Assembly (NCBI GenBank): GCA_030765045.1
Contig: CM060966.1
Span: 64,001,786 to 64,065,785, forward strand
Reading direction: 5' to 3'
DNA from: Tenodera sinensis
Lineage: Eukaryota > Arthropoda > Insecta > Mantodea > Mantidae
Length of the DNA: 64,000 nt
Shown here in pieces: positions 23,121 through 34,108 of the stretch. How positions within the stretch are numbered: the first letter of the stretch is position 1; each line of letters starts with the position of its first letter. The notes under the pieces were generated by a model. It saw only the letters and a list, made by a program, of their open reading frames with translations. It was not told the DNA's origin and did not search any database. The position numbers and the translations under genes are program-made.

Positions 23121-25737
23121 AGAATTATAATTGGAGGCTTTCCGGTCTAAAAGTACCGTCTCAAAGGGAATGCGAAAGTGAACAAGAAATAGCGATATCA
23201 CAGTTGTGTAAAAGGCCGTGGTTGCGAGCTCCTTTGTTTCGCTGGAAAGACGGGCATTTGTGCCGAAAATCTATCCCTTTGGACGATAGTGTTGCTGGAG
23301 TTACACCTGGAATTTTCAGTAGTGCTTCGCAGGCATCACACTGTTTCTGTCATTTTTAATGTGGATATGGAATAGTATATAATAGTAGAGCAGACAAATT
23401 TTTGTTCATTTATGACCAACATGGTTCCATTTTCCTCTCTCCTTCGGCTTAAAAAATGGCACGACACGCACCCGGATGAAATGTGGTTATATTACTAACC
23501 ACGTTGATGTCAAGAGCTTTCAAGGGAAGAACAGTGTCCCCCGATCCTCTCATTGAAACACCCCAGTTCCAGAATTACAAATAATCGGACAGGTATTTAT
23601 AGTTACTTAGCACCTCAATTTATGCAACAGCAATACACATTCAGTAGTGCACGATTATAGAAATTGAAAGTTATTATAAATCACCTTTGGCATAAGTTCA
23701 GTTTAATGTTCAGCCCATTTGCAAATATTTGCATTGATGAAATATTGGATCCATTCAGGGATAGGCTCATCTTGCAATAGTTCACTCCGTCTTAAAGAAC
23801 CATTTATGGCCTCACGCTATTCATAATTTGCGATTTTGAGACAGGATACATTTTAGATTTCATTGTGTATACTGGCAAGCAAACATAAACGGTTCCCATT
23901 CTGAATTTTGGTACGTCTGGAGCTGTTGTTCGGACCCTAATAGAAGAATATTCTCGGAATGGCTTCATAATCAATATTCCAGTCCCCCGTGTTTGATAGT
24001 CTTCGCAGGAGAACCGCACAGAAATGACTTTGTTCACAACAAAAAATTACAAAAGGCTGAAACTGAAGCCAGACAATACAATGGCACTAGGTTGGTTGCA
24101 CATACGTCAAGTGTGCATGCTTTTCAACTTTCATAGTAGACAGTAAAAGCCAACTAGCAAGGTAGACGGGCTAAAGATTCCCATTCATAATCCTCAGTGT
24201 GTGTCCGGACTACAATAGAAACATGGAAGCAGTTGACAAATCTGGTATGTTATTTCATCTGTTCATTCCATGCACAAATCAATCAAGTGATACAAAAAGC
24301 TCCATCTTCTAGATTAATCTGTTTCAAATTTCCACATTTTATACGATGTAAAAACTTCTGCAAACATCGCTCTCGCAGGATTTCATTTAGAAATAATTCG
24401 AGCTGCTAACAAAGCATGCCACTCCAAAATAATCAAGTAAAAACGGACACCCTACGTCGGCGGATTGTCTTCTTTGTTTGAAAGATAGGTATTTCCCATC
24501 CCTTATATCCCCCCTTGTAGAAAAGGAAAACAAATCAGCAATATATTGTACAGTTTTATACATTAGGTATGAACGCTATGAGTATAATGATGAAATTAGC
24601 TTCAATAGTGCAAAGAAATTATAAAATATAATTGGAAACTATTAAAACCTACCATGCCCTGCTATATATATATAGCAGGAATAAACTAAAATAAACTACA
24701 ATAACCTGCATTGTGGCATTTCTCCAGAGCTATAAGAAGAAAACTGTATGAGAGAAACAATTAATGTAGTAGGGTAGTTGGGGGAAGGCTGGCGCACTTT
24801 TGTATGGGCAAGATGGCCACCATGCATGATCTAAGGGTTAGCAGGTAAGGTGGTAGAGGAAGCAGGATGTTGAAGGTGTTTGAAGCAGTCTCTAGGGATA
24901 ACTTTTAAGGCCTATAGCTGTATGTATGTTTATGAGCGTTCATGGTACCTGAGTATGTCGTTCACTATATCGATGTATGCCGCCTACGCAAGAGCTTTCT
25001 GACTCGATTGAATACATTACCTCAACATAATGACACCTCACCCCACATTGCCTCGCTAACACTTTTAACGCAGAATCTATGAGAAGCATGGTAATCATTA
25101 GTTGTGCACAACAGTTGCAAACATATTCTATTTCTTCATTATTGTATCTCATCACACATGTTCAAATACCTAGTAGGTTTTATTTAAATAATGAAATTAA
25201 TTTACCTGTGAAAGGTTACTCAGATGAAGTAAATTCATGTTTTCAACCATTATAATGTGCATTGTATATAAACAAAACGTAATGTTAAATTGTAAACATC
25301 TAGTTTTTGTGAGTAAATTCATGTGCATAACTCACCTCGTCTTCTAAAACTGCACATTTTTTCAGCTGACTTTGTGCAACATTTTCCAGTTGTTGCTGTA
25401 AGCTTCCTCCAACCTTAGACGGTTAAGAGACACAAAACAAGAGCTATGAAAATATGATCCCGTACTTACTCCCAAAAGCAAAGGTATACGTGTAATTATA
25501 TTACTTAAAGGCAATTCCTTAAAACATAGCCTATAGTGATTTCAGTCAACTATTTGGGGATTTTTGATTTGGGGAGTTCCGGACCTCACATATAGATCGG
25601 GCCACTGGGCTAATTTGACGGATAGCATCATATAGTTTAACTCTAGACTAGCTTGTATCCATAGTTACAGGTCAATAGCTTGTTTAGTTTTGGAGTGACA
25701 GCATTTTAAACAAGACAAGTGTAGAGGTTTCACGAAA
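23121..25737. other. Unrecognised AT-rich sequence
   Basis: About 2.6 kb with no supported gene. A short perfect palindrome GCTATATATATATAGC lies near 24661-24676. Short open frames carry no recognisable motif. Confidence 0.6.
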
Positions 25738-26766
25738 ATGGAGGATTTGGAAAAACGAGCATTGATTGCATATTCCATTTGAAAGACTTAACGCCTAAAG
25801 AATTCAAGGGGGAAATGAAAGACTCTGACCCTTCATATACAATGATTAGAAGGTGGGTTGCAGAGTTTAAAATGGGACGTACGAACACTAGTGATGAGGC
25901 CCACTCTGGACGCCCTGTGGAAGTCACAACTCCATAGATCATTGAAAAAATGCATCGTTTAGTGCTGGAAGACCACAGATTAAGGTTGTTTGAGATATCA
26001 GAGGCTATAAACATAACAAAAGAATGTGCAGGTAATATTTTAAGTAATGTTTTGGGCTTTCACAAGGTCAGTGCAAGATGAGTGCCGCGTTTGTTGACAC
26101 CTGATCAAAAGTTGCAAAGAAAAACTGTTTCTGTTAAGAATTTGAAGCTCTACCGTATAAATCCCAGTGAATTTTTGAGACGGATTATTACCATGGATAC
26201 ATCACTAGACTCCAGAAAGTAAATCACAGTCAAAACAGTGGATGGCGTCAGGTGAACCAACTCCAAAAAAAGACAAAGTCAATTTTGTCAGGCTAACAAG
26301 GTTATGGCGAGTGCTTCCTGGGATGCACAGGGAATTATTTTGTATTGATTACTTGGAAAAGGTTAAAAGTATCACTGGTGACTATTACGCAAGCTTACTG
26401 CAACGTTTCAGTGATCAGGTGAAAAGAAAAAGACCTCATTTGGCAAAGAAAAAAATCTTATTTCTTCACGACAATGCTTCGGCCCATCGTTCAGTCACTG
26501 TAATGGGAAAAATGTGCGAATTAAAGTTCAAATTGGTTGAACATCCATCCTATTTGCCAGATGTAGCACCCAGTGACTACCACCTGTTCCCGAAGCCTGA
26601 AAAATTTCTTGGAGGACGAAGATTTCACAGTAACGAGGAGGTCATTGATGCGGTAAACACCTACTTTGCGGACCATGATAAATCGCACTACAGAGATGAT
26701 TTAATTAAATTAGAACACTGATACAACAAATTTATTAGCCTTTCTGGAGATTATGTTGATAAATAA
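25738..26766 (+). pseudogene. Mariner transposase, inactivated
   Basis: The plus strand reads a whole mariner-type transposase in pieces. The helix-turn-helix half has a PSYTMIRRWVAEFKMGRTNTSDEAHSGRP-type run at about 25835-25920, the linker has a LLTPDQKLQRK block, and the catalytic half is open from 26242. The second catalytic Asp sits in FLHDNASAH (about 26464-26490). The third Asp sits in PDVAPSDYHLFP (about 26555-26590), matching the DD34D layout. The first catalytic box is damaged: a WIHHYTPESK-like segment is reduced near 26190-26220 and followed by a stop. Further stops lie at 25936, 26078 and 26719 (a Trp-to-stop change before the YNKFISLSGDYVDK end). No clear inverted termini were located. 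Confidence 0.88.
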
Positions 26767-27968
26767 AGAAAAAAATCACTTTTAAATACTTTTTCACTTG
26801 AGGACAGGGACTTATCAGCCGACCCAGGTCAGCATATTCTCATGTTAATTAGTGGCACGCTAATGCGCCTTATTCAAGACGATTCCCTGTTAATATATCG
26901 AATTTTTCGACTGATTCAACCTTTTCAACTTTAACCCACAACGATTTGTGTGAAAGAATAATTTTTTTACTATTATAGTTTGCTTTTGCTCATCCCAAAG
27001 TATTTGTAAATGCGCGGGTTGTCACTTCCGTTAATGACTGGAATGTTATGACATTTTTCTGTTGATGTTTTTCGTACACTGTAGTTGTATTAACTAAGAC
27101 ACTTGATAGACATTGAAGGTCAATTTTTGTATATTTTTACGTTGTGCAAGAATGAATCTATATAGTTCGTAGATTATGTCCAAATACGGTTTTTGTGCGT
27201 GCCACTTCAATGCATTTAAATGGATATTGAAATATGGCGGACAGCGTGACACGCCCCTTTTTACGCTGCCTTTTCTCTCCTGTTATTAACAACAAACAAA
27301 ACTGCAATATTTGGTCGTCACTAGTTTTTTTTAGACTGTTGCTCATCTTTTGGCAGTCGGTTTCTAGGTTGCTTGCCTCCACTTCAAAGGCTAGTTTTTG
27401 TTTTGTGTGAGGTTGCGTTTTTTTTTGTCTCTTTCTTTTTTTCAAATTAGGAAATTTTGTTTTTAAAAATATTTTGAGGCAAATTATTACTGGCAGAGTC
27501 AAAACATTTGGGAAGGGCAAATGCTAATCCAGAAATTGAAACCATCCGTAATGTTTATGTTAACCCCATACATTTTTATACTTAAATACTAATTAATCAA
27601 ATACCCATAATCCGTTAAAATGAATATGAAACAAGCTTAACTAAGGATAGGTCTCTAACACGAAGATAGTTAAGTTCAAAGGAACGGCCGTTTGGAATAG
27701 GCGGCATGCCTTCATCACGGCGTAAGAAACAAAAGCACAAGGCTTCCATATTTCCAATGTATTACTACGAATAAGCCAAAACCGGTGGTGTACAGGGATG
27801 TTTTCAGGCAAATTTGCACGTACTGATAACAATTGCATCTTGGAGCTTGAGAGAAGAAATTTGAACGTGTCTTCGGGTAAATTAAATACAGTATGGAAAT
27901 ATTCCTCGGGAAAACTTGCATGCACGTAGATGAAAAAACGTATTTTCCAGAAGAAAAAGGGCAGTTAG
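26767..27968. other. Unrecognised AT-rich sequence
   Basis: About 1.2 kb with no supported gene. A 120-codon minus frame at 27158-27520 is Lys-rich in the middle and has no motif I recognise. Confidence 0.5.
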
Positions 27969-28045
27969 ACCACAAATAAGAACTAAGAAAACTGTCACGT
28001 GATGTATACTATCACGTGACAGTTTGCTTAGCTCTTATTCGTGGT
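27969..28045. repeat. Long imperfect palindrome with two CACGTG boxes
   Basis: Arms 27969-28003 and 28011-28045 are inverted copies (32 of 35 positions match) around a 7-base loop GTATACT. Each arm holds CACGTGAT/ATCACGTG, so two E-box/CLEAR-like CACGTG sites face each other. It could be two transposon termini brought together, a tiny fold-back element, or a hairpin. Confidence 0.9.
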
Positions 28046-28299
28046 TAAAAGTAAGTTAAAATTAAGCAGCAGTGTTATCTCAATTCGAAACAAAGTGTCA
28101 TCTTAGGGAAGGTAGTCACTCCATTGACAGAGTTATATGATAAATTAACCTTGCAGAAGAGCTTGAGCCAGCTGCTCAGTAACCAAGAATGGAGGAAAAA
28201 CAAGCCGAGTATAGCTGTCAGGTCGAAATTCACTTAAATGTTGTGTAGTGAGGAATGAATACAAATTCACTCACGCAGAGGTGTACCAGATCAGACTAG

Positions 28300-28742
28300 A
28301 ACACAGTGAGTGAGTGGGTGAACGGATGTGTAGATGAGTGGGTGGATGAGTGAGAAACTGAGTAAGAGAGTAACTGAGTAAGTGGTTGGATGAGTGAGTA
28401 ACTGAGTGAGAGTGGGTGGGTGGGTGGGTGAGTGAATGGGAGAGTGGGTGGATGAGTGAGTGACTGAGTTAGTGAGTGGTTAGATGAGTGACTGAGTGAC
28501 TTCATGGATAAGTGAGTGAATGACTGAGTGAGAGAGTGAGTTAGTGAGCGGGTGGATGAGTGAGTGGGTGGATGAGAGAGTGAATGGGTGAGTGGATGGA
28601 TGAGTGAGTGAGAGAGTGAGTGGATAGATGAGTGAGTGGGTAGATGAGTGAGTAGATGGATAACTGAGTGACTGAGTGAGAGTGAGTGTGAGTGTGTGGA
28701 TGAGTGACTGAGTGAGTGGATGGATGAATGAGTGACTGCGTG
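28300..28742. repeat. Degenerate (GAGT/GGAT)n array, left part
   Basis: Tetranucleotide-based words GAGT, GGAT and GGGT alternate with short errors. On the minus strand it gives Ser/His/Thr/Leu-rich frames such as THPPTH, which are repeat translation only. The array is split by the insertion at 28746-28965 and resumes to its right. Confidence 0.93.
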
Positions 28743-28745
28743 AGA

Positions 28746-28965
28746 TTTTTTTTTTTTTTTAATTTCTTTTTTGGACTGGCCCCGCCTCCGCCAGCCCAGG
28801 TGACGATCATGCGAAAGGGATATACATCGCCTCCCCTACCATGCACTACGTCTACTCTACGAGGATGGAAGGGAAAGTCGGGTGCTGTTATGTCAGGTAC
28901 CGCCGAAGCAAACCTGATGTTAGTGGGTAACTCTAAAAAGGCACCTGCATACAAGAGAGTATGCA
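28746..28965 (-). mobile_element. Small retroposed insertion with poly(A) end, minus orientation
   Basis: A 220-bp GC-richer block interrupts the GAGT array. It begins on the plus strand with a T14-T15 tract plus an AT-rich stretch, so on the minus strand it ends in poly(A). Upstream of that tail the minus strand is CTGGGCTGGCGGAGGCGGGG-like. The structure fits a SINE or the 3' end of a LINE inserted into the microsatellite. The family is not recognised, and the microsatellite flanks prevent a clean target-duplication call. Confidence 0.6.
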
Positions 28966-29085
28966 GGCAGAGTGAGAGTGAGTTAGTGAGTGGGTAGACG
29001 AGTGACTGAGTGGGTGGATGGATAAGTAAATGAGTGACTGAGTGAGAGAGTGAGTGGGTGGACGAGTGAGTGAATGAGTGGAGTT
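28966..29085. repeat. Degenerate (GAGT/GGAT)n array, right part
   Basis: Continuation of the same tetranucleotide array after the insertion, ending near 29085. Confidence 0.9.
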
Positions 29086-30704
29086 TAAGAACCCATCGAC
29101 GAGGTAATTTGGTTCCTTAATAGATTTTAAAAATTCGTAACTGACGGTTAAACTTAAAAGATTAAAGAAGATATATGAACCCTTCCCTACATAAAAGGAT
29201 CTGTTTTAGTCATTTACATGTATTTCATAGTAAAGAGAAGCAGAATACCATAAGAAAGAAATTTAAGTTGAACAATAAATCACTGTATCTAAATAATTTA
29301 CAGCGACTAATGTTAGTCTAATGTGCAACGTTCATTTTCCACTATTGCGGTATTAGGAAACTTGTGAACTTTTATAGAGAATTAGACATCGGTGATGAAT
29401 GATGAATATAAAGAACACACATAAATGTAAAATAAACAAGGATGATTTTGTTGTACCCACGTCTGGTCTCAATTATTTCAAGAGTTTAATATTTGAGGAA
29501 TTTTCTTGATTGCTTAATAAACCTCATTTGCAAATAGTCTGAAATTTCTGAGTACGAAAATATTCAATTGAGAAGTTTATGAAAATGTTGAATATACAAC
29601 TCAATTCTTGCCAAAGCCCTTTGACGAACTGCTGCATACGTGCATTTAGTGAGCTATAACAAATTCTATCTGAAATCACGTCCATTTAAAATGACGGATG
29701 AGCGATATGGGCGTGTACACACGTCCTGTGCGTTTAAGCATTTAACCCTTATTTATCCCTTATCCAACTCAACTTATTATAATTTTCCCTTTATGAAACA
29801 TTTTAGTAACTTTATTGGCTTACCTTAATATGTTTGTTCTGCAGTGATTTACCTCAAAACAGGGATAAACACACAAGGGTAGGTACATCTCCACGTTCGC
29901 GAATTCCCTTCTTGCTGCACACGAAACACTTTGGATATGGGCGGGACTTCTTTGCTGTTGGTGGTATCCTTTTAGGATAATGTTTTCCTTGAAGTCTGAG
30001 GGGTGCAGGGGTTTTGGATTTTCAACCCCCAACGTGGTATTGTTCAATTAGGCTGCGATCTATTTATCGTCGGAAGTCAAGGTCGGTCATTGTCCTGTGT
30101 GGGTTTAGAGAGCTCTCCAAATTACCAAACAATTGTATATGGTTATATCCAGTTGGTGCAAAAATATTTTTTATACCACTTCTCCCTTCTGCTACAAGCA
30201 GGAAAGAATACGTATGTATTTCAACAAAGAAAGACACGGACTCGCGACTCGCGTAAGCAAAAGTTGCAATGTTGATCTATTCTGATGACTCAAGAGACCA
30301 CGCATACAGTAGCGCTTTATTACACAGTATGCCGACGCATAAGCCACACATACAATGGGTGTTTCTTTACTGTTTCTTTCCGAGAACTTATATTAGATGC
30401 ATTCGACAGAGCAAAGTTGACTTTTCACCACAGTGAAACAAAATTGTGCCATTTCAACGTTTTGTAAATACAACTCAACTTTGCTGATGACGTACATTTA
30501 TACTGCATATAACGAGTTTTATACCAGTTTTTGTTTCATTAAAATAACTTAATATTTACACAAAATATAGCTGTGTATATACGAAGCACTTTTAGCGCAT
30601 TTAACAATTTAAATGCTAGCAGTTCTCGGCTCGCGGACGTTTTAAATAGCCATCGCTCAAGAGGTTAAATGCAGGTTTATTAAATGTCTTACTTGGTTGA
30701 AAAA
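29086..30704. other. Unrecognised AT-rich sequence
   Basis: About 1.6 kb with no supported gene. Frames of 60-90 codons (29640-29828 plus, 29820-30047 minus, 30003-30275 plus) show no motif I recognise. Confidence 0.5.
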
Positions 30705-31190
30705 TACAGGTGTTTCAAAATGAACATTGGGGCTTTAAGGCTTTATAGTATTTATTAAATTTAACTTGAAATTATAAATCATACATCAAATGAAAGAGAA
30801 ACTCCAACAGTTTTTCCTGTAAGTGTTCAATATGAGCACCATCCATCACACGGCACACATGCAGTTGATAGGTGAGTTCTTCCCAAACCTTGTTCAGTGT
30901 GTCTGGAGTAATTGTTGCAGCAACTGCTTGAATCCTGATTCTTAAGTCGAATAGGTCAGTTGGTAGCGGAGGCACATGCACATGATCCTTTATGGATCAC
31001 GAAAGGTAAAAATCGCATGGTGTCAGATCGGATGAACGTGGAGGCCAAGCAAAACAAGCTCTGTCATCTGGCTTCGTGAGGCAATCCAGCGGTTGGGTAC
31101 AAGATTGTTTAACCAATGACGTATTGAGTGATGCCAATAAGGTGGCGCATTTCTTGCTGTCAAATAAAACTACTTCCATTTGAGTAAAGA
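30705..31190 (-). pseudogene. Tc1/mariner-like transposase C-terminal fragment
   Basis: On the minus strand the sequence reads AWPPRSSDLTPCDFYLS, the third-aspartate box of a mariner/Tc1 relative, then after a frame change DHVHVPPLPTDLFDL, ITPDTLNKVWEEL and CRVMDGAHIEHL. This order matches the C-terminal third of a transposase very common in insect genomes. The outer end at 30705-30720, TACAGGTGTTTCAAAA, resembles the inverted terminus of these elements. The N-terminal two thirds are absent: the copy stops where the Gypsy element begins near 31200. Confidence 0.85.
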
Positions 31191-31217
31191 GCCTAGTTGT
31201 AGCGCATCAAACTAAGA

Positions 31218-31650
31218 CCACACAGTGAAGAAAGAGATACTAGCTATAGTATGGCCTTGTAAGTATTTCCGTCCATACTTACTAGGTAGAAATTTCAGTT
31301 GTAACGGATCATAAACCTCTTTTATGGATTTTCAATGTTAAGGATCCGAGCTCGAGACTTCTTAGATGGAGACTGTTATTGGAAGAATATGAATTTCAAA
31401 TAGTGCATAAATCAGGTAGCAAAAATGTAAATGCAGATGCGCTTAGTAGGTATCCCCTTCCAGAAATTAATGCTGTTCTAAAATCAGAGGAAGAAATTTC
31501 TAAAGAAAGAAAGCAGAGGTTACTGAAAGAGATGCACGAATGTCCTATAGGAGGGCATCAAGGTATTCAAAGAACATATGAAAGGTTAAAATTGTACACT
31601 TCTTAGCCTAATATGTTTAAGGATGTAGAGAATTACATAAAACTATGTTC
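31218..31650 (+). pseudogene. pol: Gypsy pol: RNase H end and integrase zinc-binding region
   Basis: The frame opening near 31225 reads EILAIVW and a YLLGR block of RNase H. A one-base slip near 31296 leads into TDHKPLLWIFN, SSRLLRWRLLLEEYEFQI and NVNADALSR. The integrase zinc-binding His residues follow in HECPIGGHQGIQRTYERLK, then a stop at 31604-31606. The paired Cys part is damaged: only one Cys of the expected C-x-x-C remains near 31650. This fragment cannot give a working product. Confidence 0.85.
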
Positions 31651-31688
31651 AACTAAACAAACAGACACTTCCAAACACTAAAGCTGAA

Positions 31689-32561
31689 TTGCAAATAACA
31701 GACACACGATCACAACCTTGGAATAAGGTGTACTTGGATATTGTAGGTGCATTGTCGACTTCAGATTCAGGAAATAAATATTTATTAACATGTCAGGACA
31801 ATTTGACTAAATACTTGATAGTAATTCCCATGATAGATCAGAGTGCAAACACTGTGGTGGATAAGTTTGTAAATGAAATTATTCTTAGGTATGGGATTCC
31901 CGATGAGATTTTAACAGATAAAGGATCTCAGTTTATGAGTCTGGTATTTCAAGACTGTTGCAAATTACTTATGATTAAGAAGTTGCACATAAGTGTTTAC
32001 CACCCAGAAATCAATGGAAGTTTGGAAAGATCACATAAGGTTATTGTAGAATATTTGCGTTGTTTTGGAAACAAGTTAAAAACTGACTGGGATAAATGGG
32101 TTAATTTTGCAAGCTTCACATATAACACAACCCCTCATACTGCAACCAAGTATACGCCTTATGAATTGTTATTTGGTAGAAGGGCAAATCTGCCAGGGAT
32201 ATTGCAAAGAGAGCCTCAGCCATTGTATAAGTACGATGATTTAGTGAGAGAAATTAAACAGAAATTCCAAGTAGCATAACAACAAGCAAGGTCTAATTTA
32301 TAGGAGCGGAAAGAAAAACAGTGTGAAAAATTTAATGAAACTATAAAGGCAAGGGAATATGCCAAAGGAGATTTGGTGTTAGTATATAATGAGCAAAGAA
32401 AGAAACTAGATCGTTTATGGAACGGACCTTATGAGGTGACCGAGGTAAAGGGCCCAAACGTTTCGTTGAAAAAGGTAGGAATAAAAGGCAAAAGGACAAT
32501 CGAAACTCATGTTAATAGGACCAAACCTTATTTGGCAGGTGTGGTAGAAGATGAGGCTTAG
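31689..32561 (+). pseudogene. pol: Gypsy pol: integrase catalytic core and GPY module
   Basis: The open stretch 31689-32279 covers the integrase core. All three acidic positions of the D,D-35-E site are visible: Asp in YLDIVGAL, Asp in LTDKGSQF and Glu in GSLERSH. Integrase would join proviral DNA to the host chromosome in the nucleus. Two in-frame stops follow (32277-32279 and about 32302), after which the same frame resumes through KEKQCEKFNETIK and a C-terminal RLWNGPYEVTEV segment (GPY motif) to 32561. The core is nearly intact, but the protein is split and lacks its upstream pol context. Confidence 0.88.
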
Positions 32562-32829
32562 GTATCTGATCAAGGCGATCGTTTTATTGTGGTGGTGGGA
32601 ACAGCTTCAGGGAGAAGCGTTAGGAACTGTGGTTGAAGAACAAGATATAAAAGCTCAGGTAAAAGTAATTGGCAATCAGGCAGGTGTTTATTTCGACCAT
32701 GTAGGAACATTGTATTCCTATCCAGCAGAGTGGAGTTTCTTAACATATGTAGATTTATAACCTGTAAAACAGCTGTGGAGAAAGACAAAACCAACAGATT
32801 ACAGTTCTGATACAAACATGTGAAAAGGC

Positions 32830-33965
32830 AAAAAATTGTTGTTAGCTAATGCTGGATTTCTGACAATGAAGTCATTAATTCTCTTGCTCTCCAATATTTT
32901 TCACTGATGGATAGGGCACTAGAAGTGGCCGGGCATATTTGAAGGTGTTCTTGGTCTATTTCCTCTTGCAGATCACATAGAGGACAGAGTGGTGAAGAAT
33001 ATATCCCAATTCTGTTTAAATACTTTGCCAGACAATCATGTCCTGTAATCAACCTGAAGGTTGCAGCTCCTGTTTTTCGAGGATACTCACGAATTACTGT
33101 TTGAATGTTTGGTAGTTCCCATCTTTTATTCTTTGATTTTTCATAGTAATATTTTGCAATAATTTTTTTGAATTCAGAGTTGACTAATCTTTTAGCTGCA
33201 TAAAATGGTAGATTAACTATAGATTTTTGTACACCGCTGGTACAAGAAAATCAGCTTTCTCATTACCACTCAGTCCACAGTGAGCTCGTATTCAATGGAA
33301 GACTAGATGTTTTTGAAGTGATGTTAGATGGGTAAGGATTTTCCAACATTCTATAATTGTTTGGTTTTTTGGTGACAACTTGGAAGTAATTGCTATAATT
33401 GCTGCCCTGGAATCTGAGAGAATAACTGCTTGCTGAAAATTAAAATTCTATACAAAAGATTTTGTAGGGCCATTCGAATTGCTTCAATTTCTCCATCAAA
33501 GTTAGTAGTTCCATAACTTAAAGATTTGTAATAGGAAAAGAGGTGACATGTGACTCCAGCACCTGCTCCATCTTGGTTTGATATCAATGATCCATCAGTA
33601 TAAATATGGAGCCATTCGTGTTCTGGAAATCTAGTATGGATTGTCTCAATAATTTTAGAACACTAGTTGGAGTATCACTTTTCTTAACTTCTTCTGTCAG
33701 GTGTAAATAATATGTGATGTCTAATGTATGTGTCGGATTGACTTTAGATATGAAGTTTTCCTTTGAATTAGGAAGGTATACATTCTTCTTGATGTCTTGA
33801 ATTTTGGAAAGAAAGCTCTTCTGAGTCTTTAGTGTATGTGTAAAGTTTATCTTGTGCCATGTATTGAATGGGAGTCTGATCAACTTTTCGTGTTGAATGG
33901 GTATTGAAATCTCCATGGTATATGTATACCGATTGTAAACCTTCCATTCCGTATCTTCATTCAAA
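32830..33965 (-). pseudogene. LINE RNase H and C-terminal fragment nested in env
   Basis: On the minus strand three adjacent frames read a Jockey-type RNase H (TNGSIFILMDH, then a SNQDGAGAGVTCHLFSYYKS block and FDGEIEAIRMALQNL with the catalytic Glu) and the terminal cysteine motif PLCPLCDLQEEIDQEHLQIC. It ends at a stop near 32846. Several frameshifts and stops separate the pieces. The flanking sequence on both sides belongs to the envelope gene, so this is an insertion into, or a replacement inside, the provirus. No poly(A) is visible at its 3' side (left end). Confidence 0.8.
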
Positions 33966-34063
33966 ACGTAAAGTAATAGACAGGCTAAAAGATGTCTTAG
34001 GCGATTTGATAGGGTTGAATCAAAATGTTAGACACAAGCGCAGCCCTCTAAATTTCATTGGTG

Positions 34064-34068
<5 letters not shown>

Positions 34069-34107
<39 letters not shown>
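34069..34107. repeat. Poly(T) run of 39 bases inside env
   Basis: An uninterrupted T tract sits where the envelope sequence should encode the region after the cleavage site. Envelope similarity continues directly on its right. It may be expansion of a short T tract, a poly(A) scar of a lost insertion, or a sequencing error. Confidence 0.95.

Positions 34108-34108
<1 letters not shown>

Noticed and set aside
27158..27520. 120-codon Lys-rich minus frame
   Set aside because: Low-complexity centre from a T-rich stretch; no motif recognised.
28296..28954. Ser/His/Thr/Leu-rich minus frames
   Set aside because: Translation of the GAGT/GGAT tetranucleotide array and the insertion within it.
31689..32279. 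A domesticated integrase gene
   Set aside because: Catalytic residues survive, but it lies in the expected provirus order with stops on both sides and no own promoter visible.
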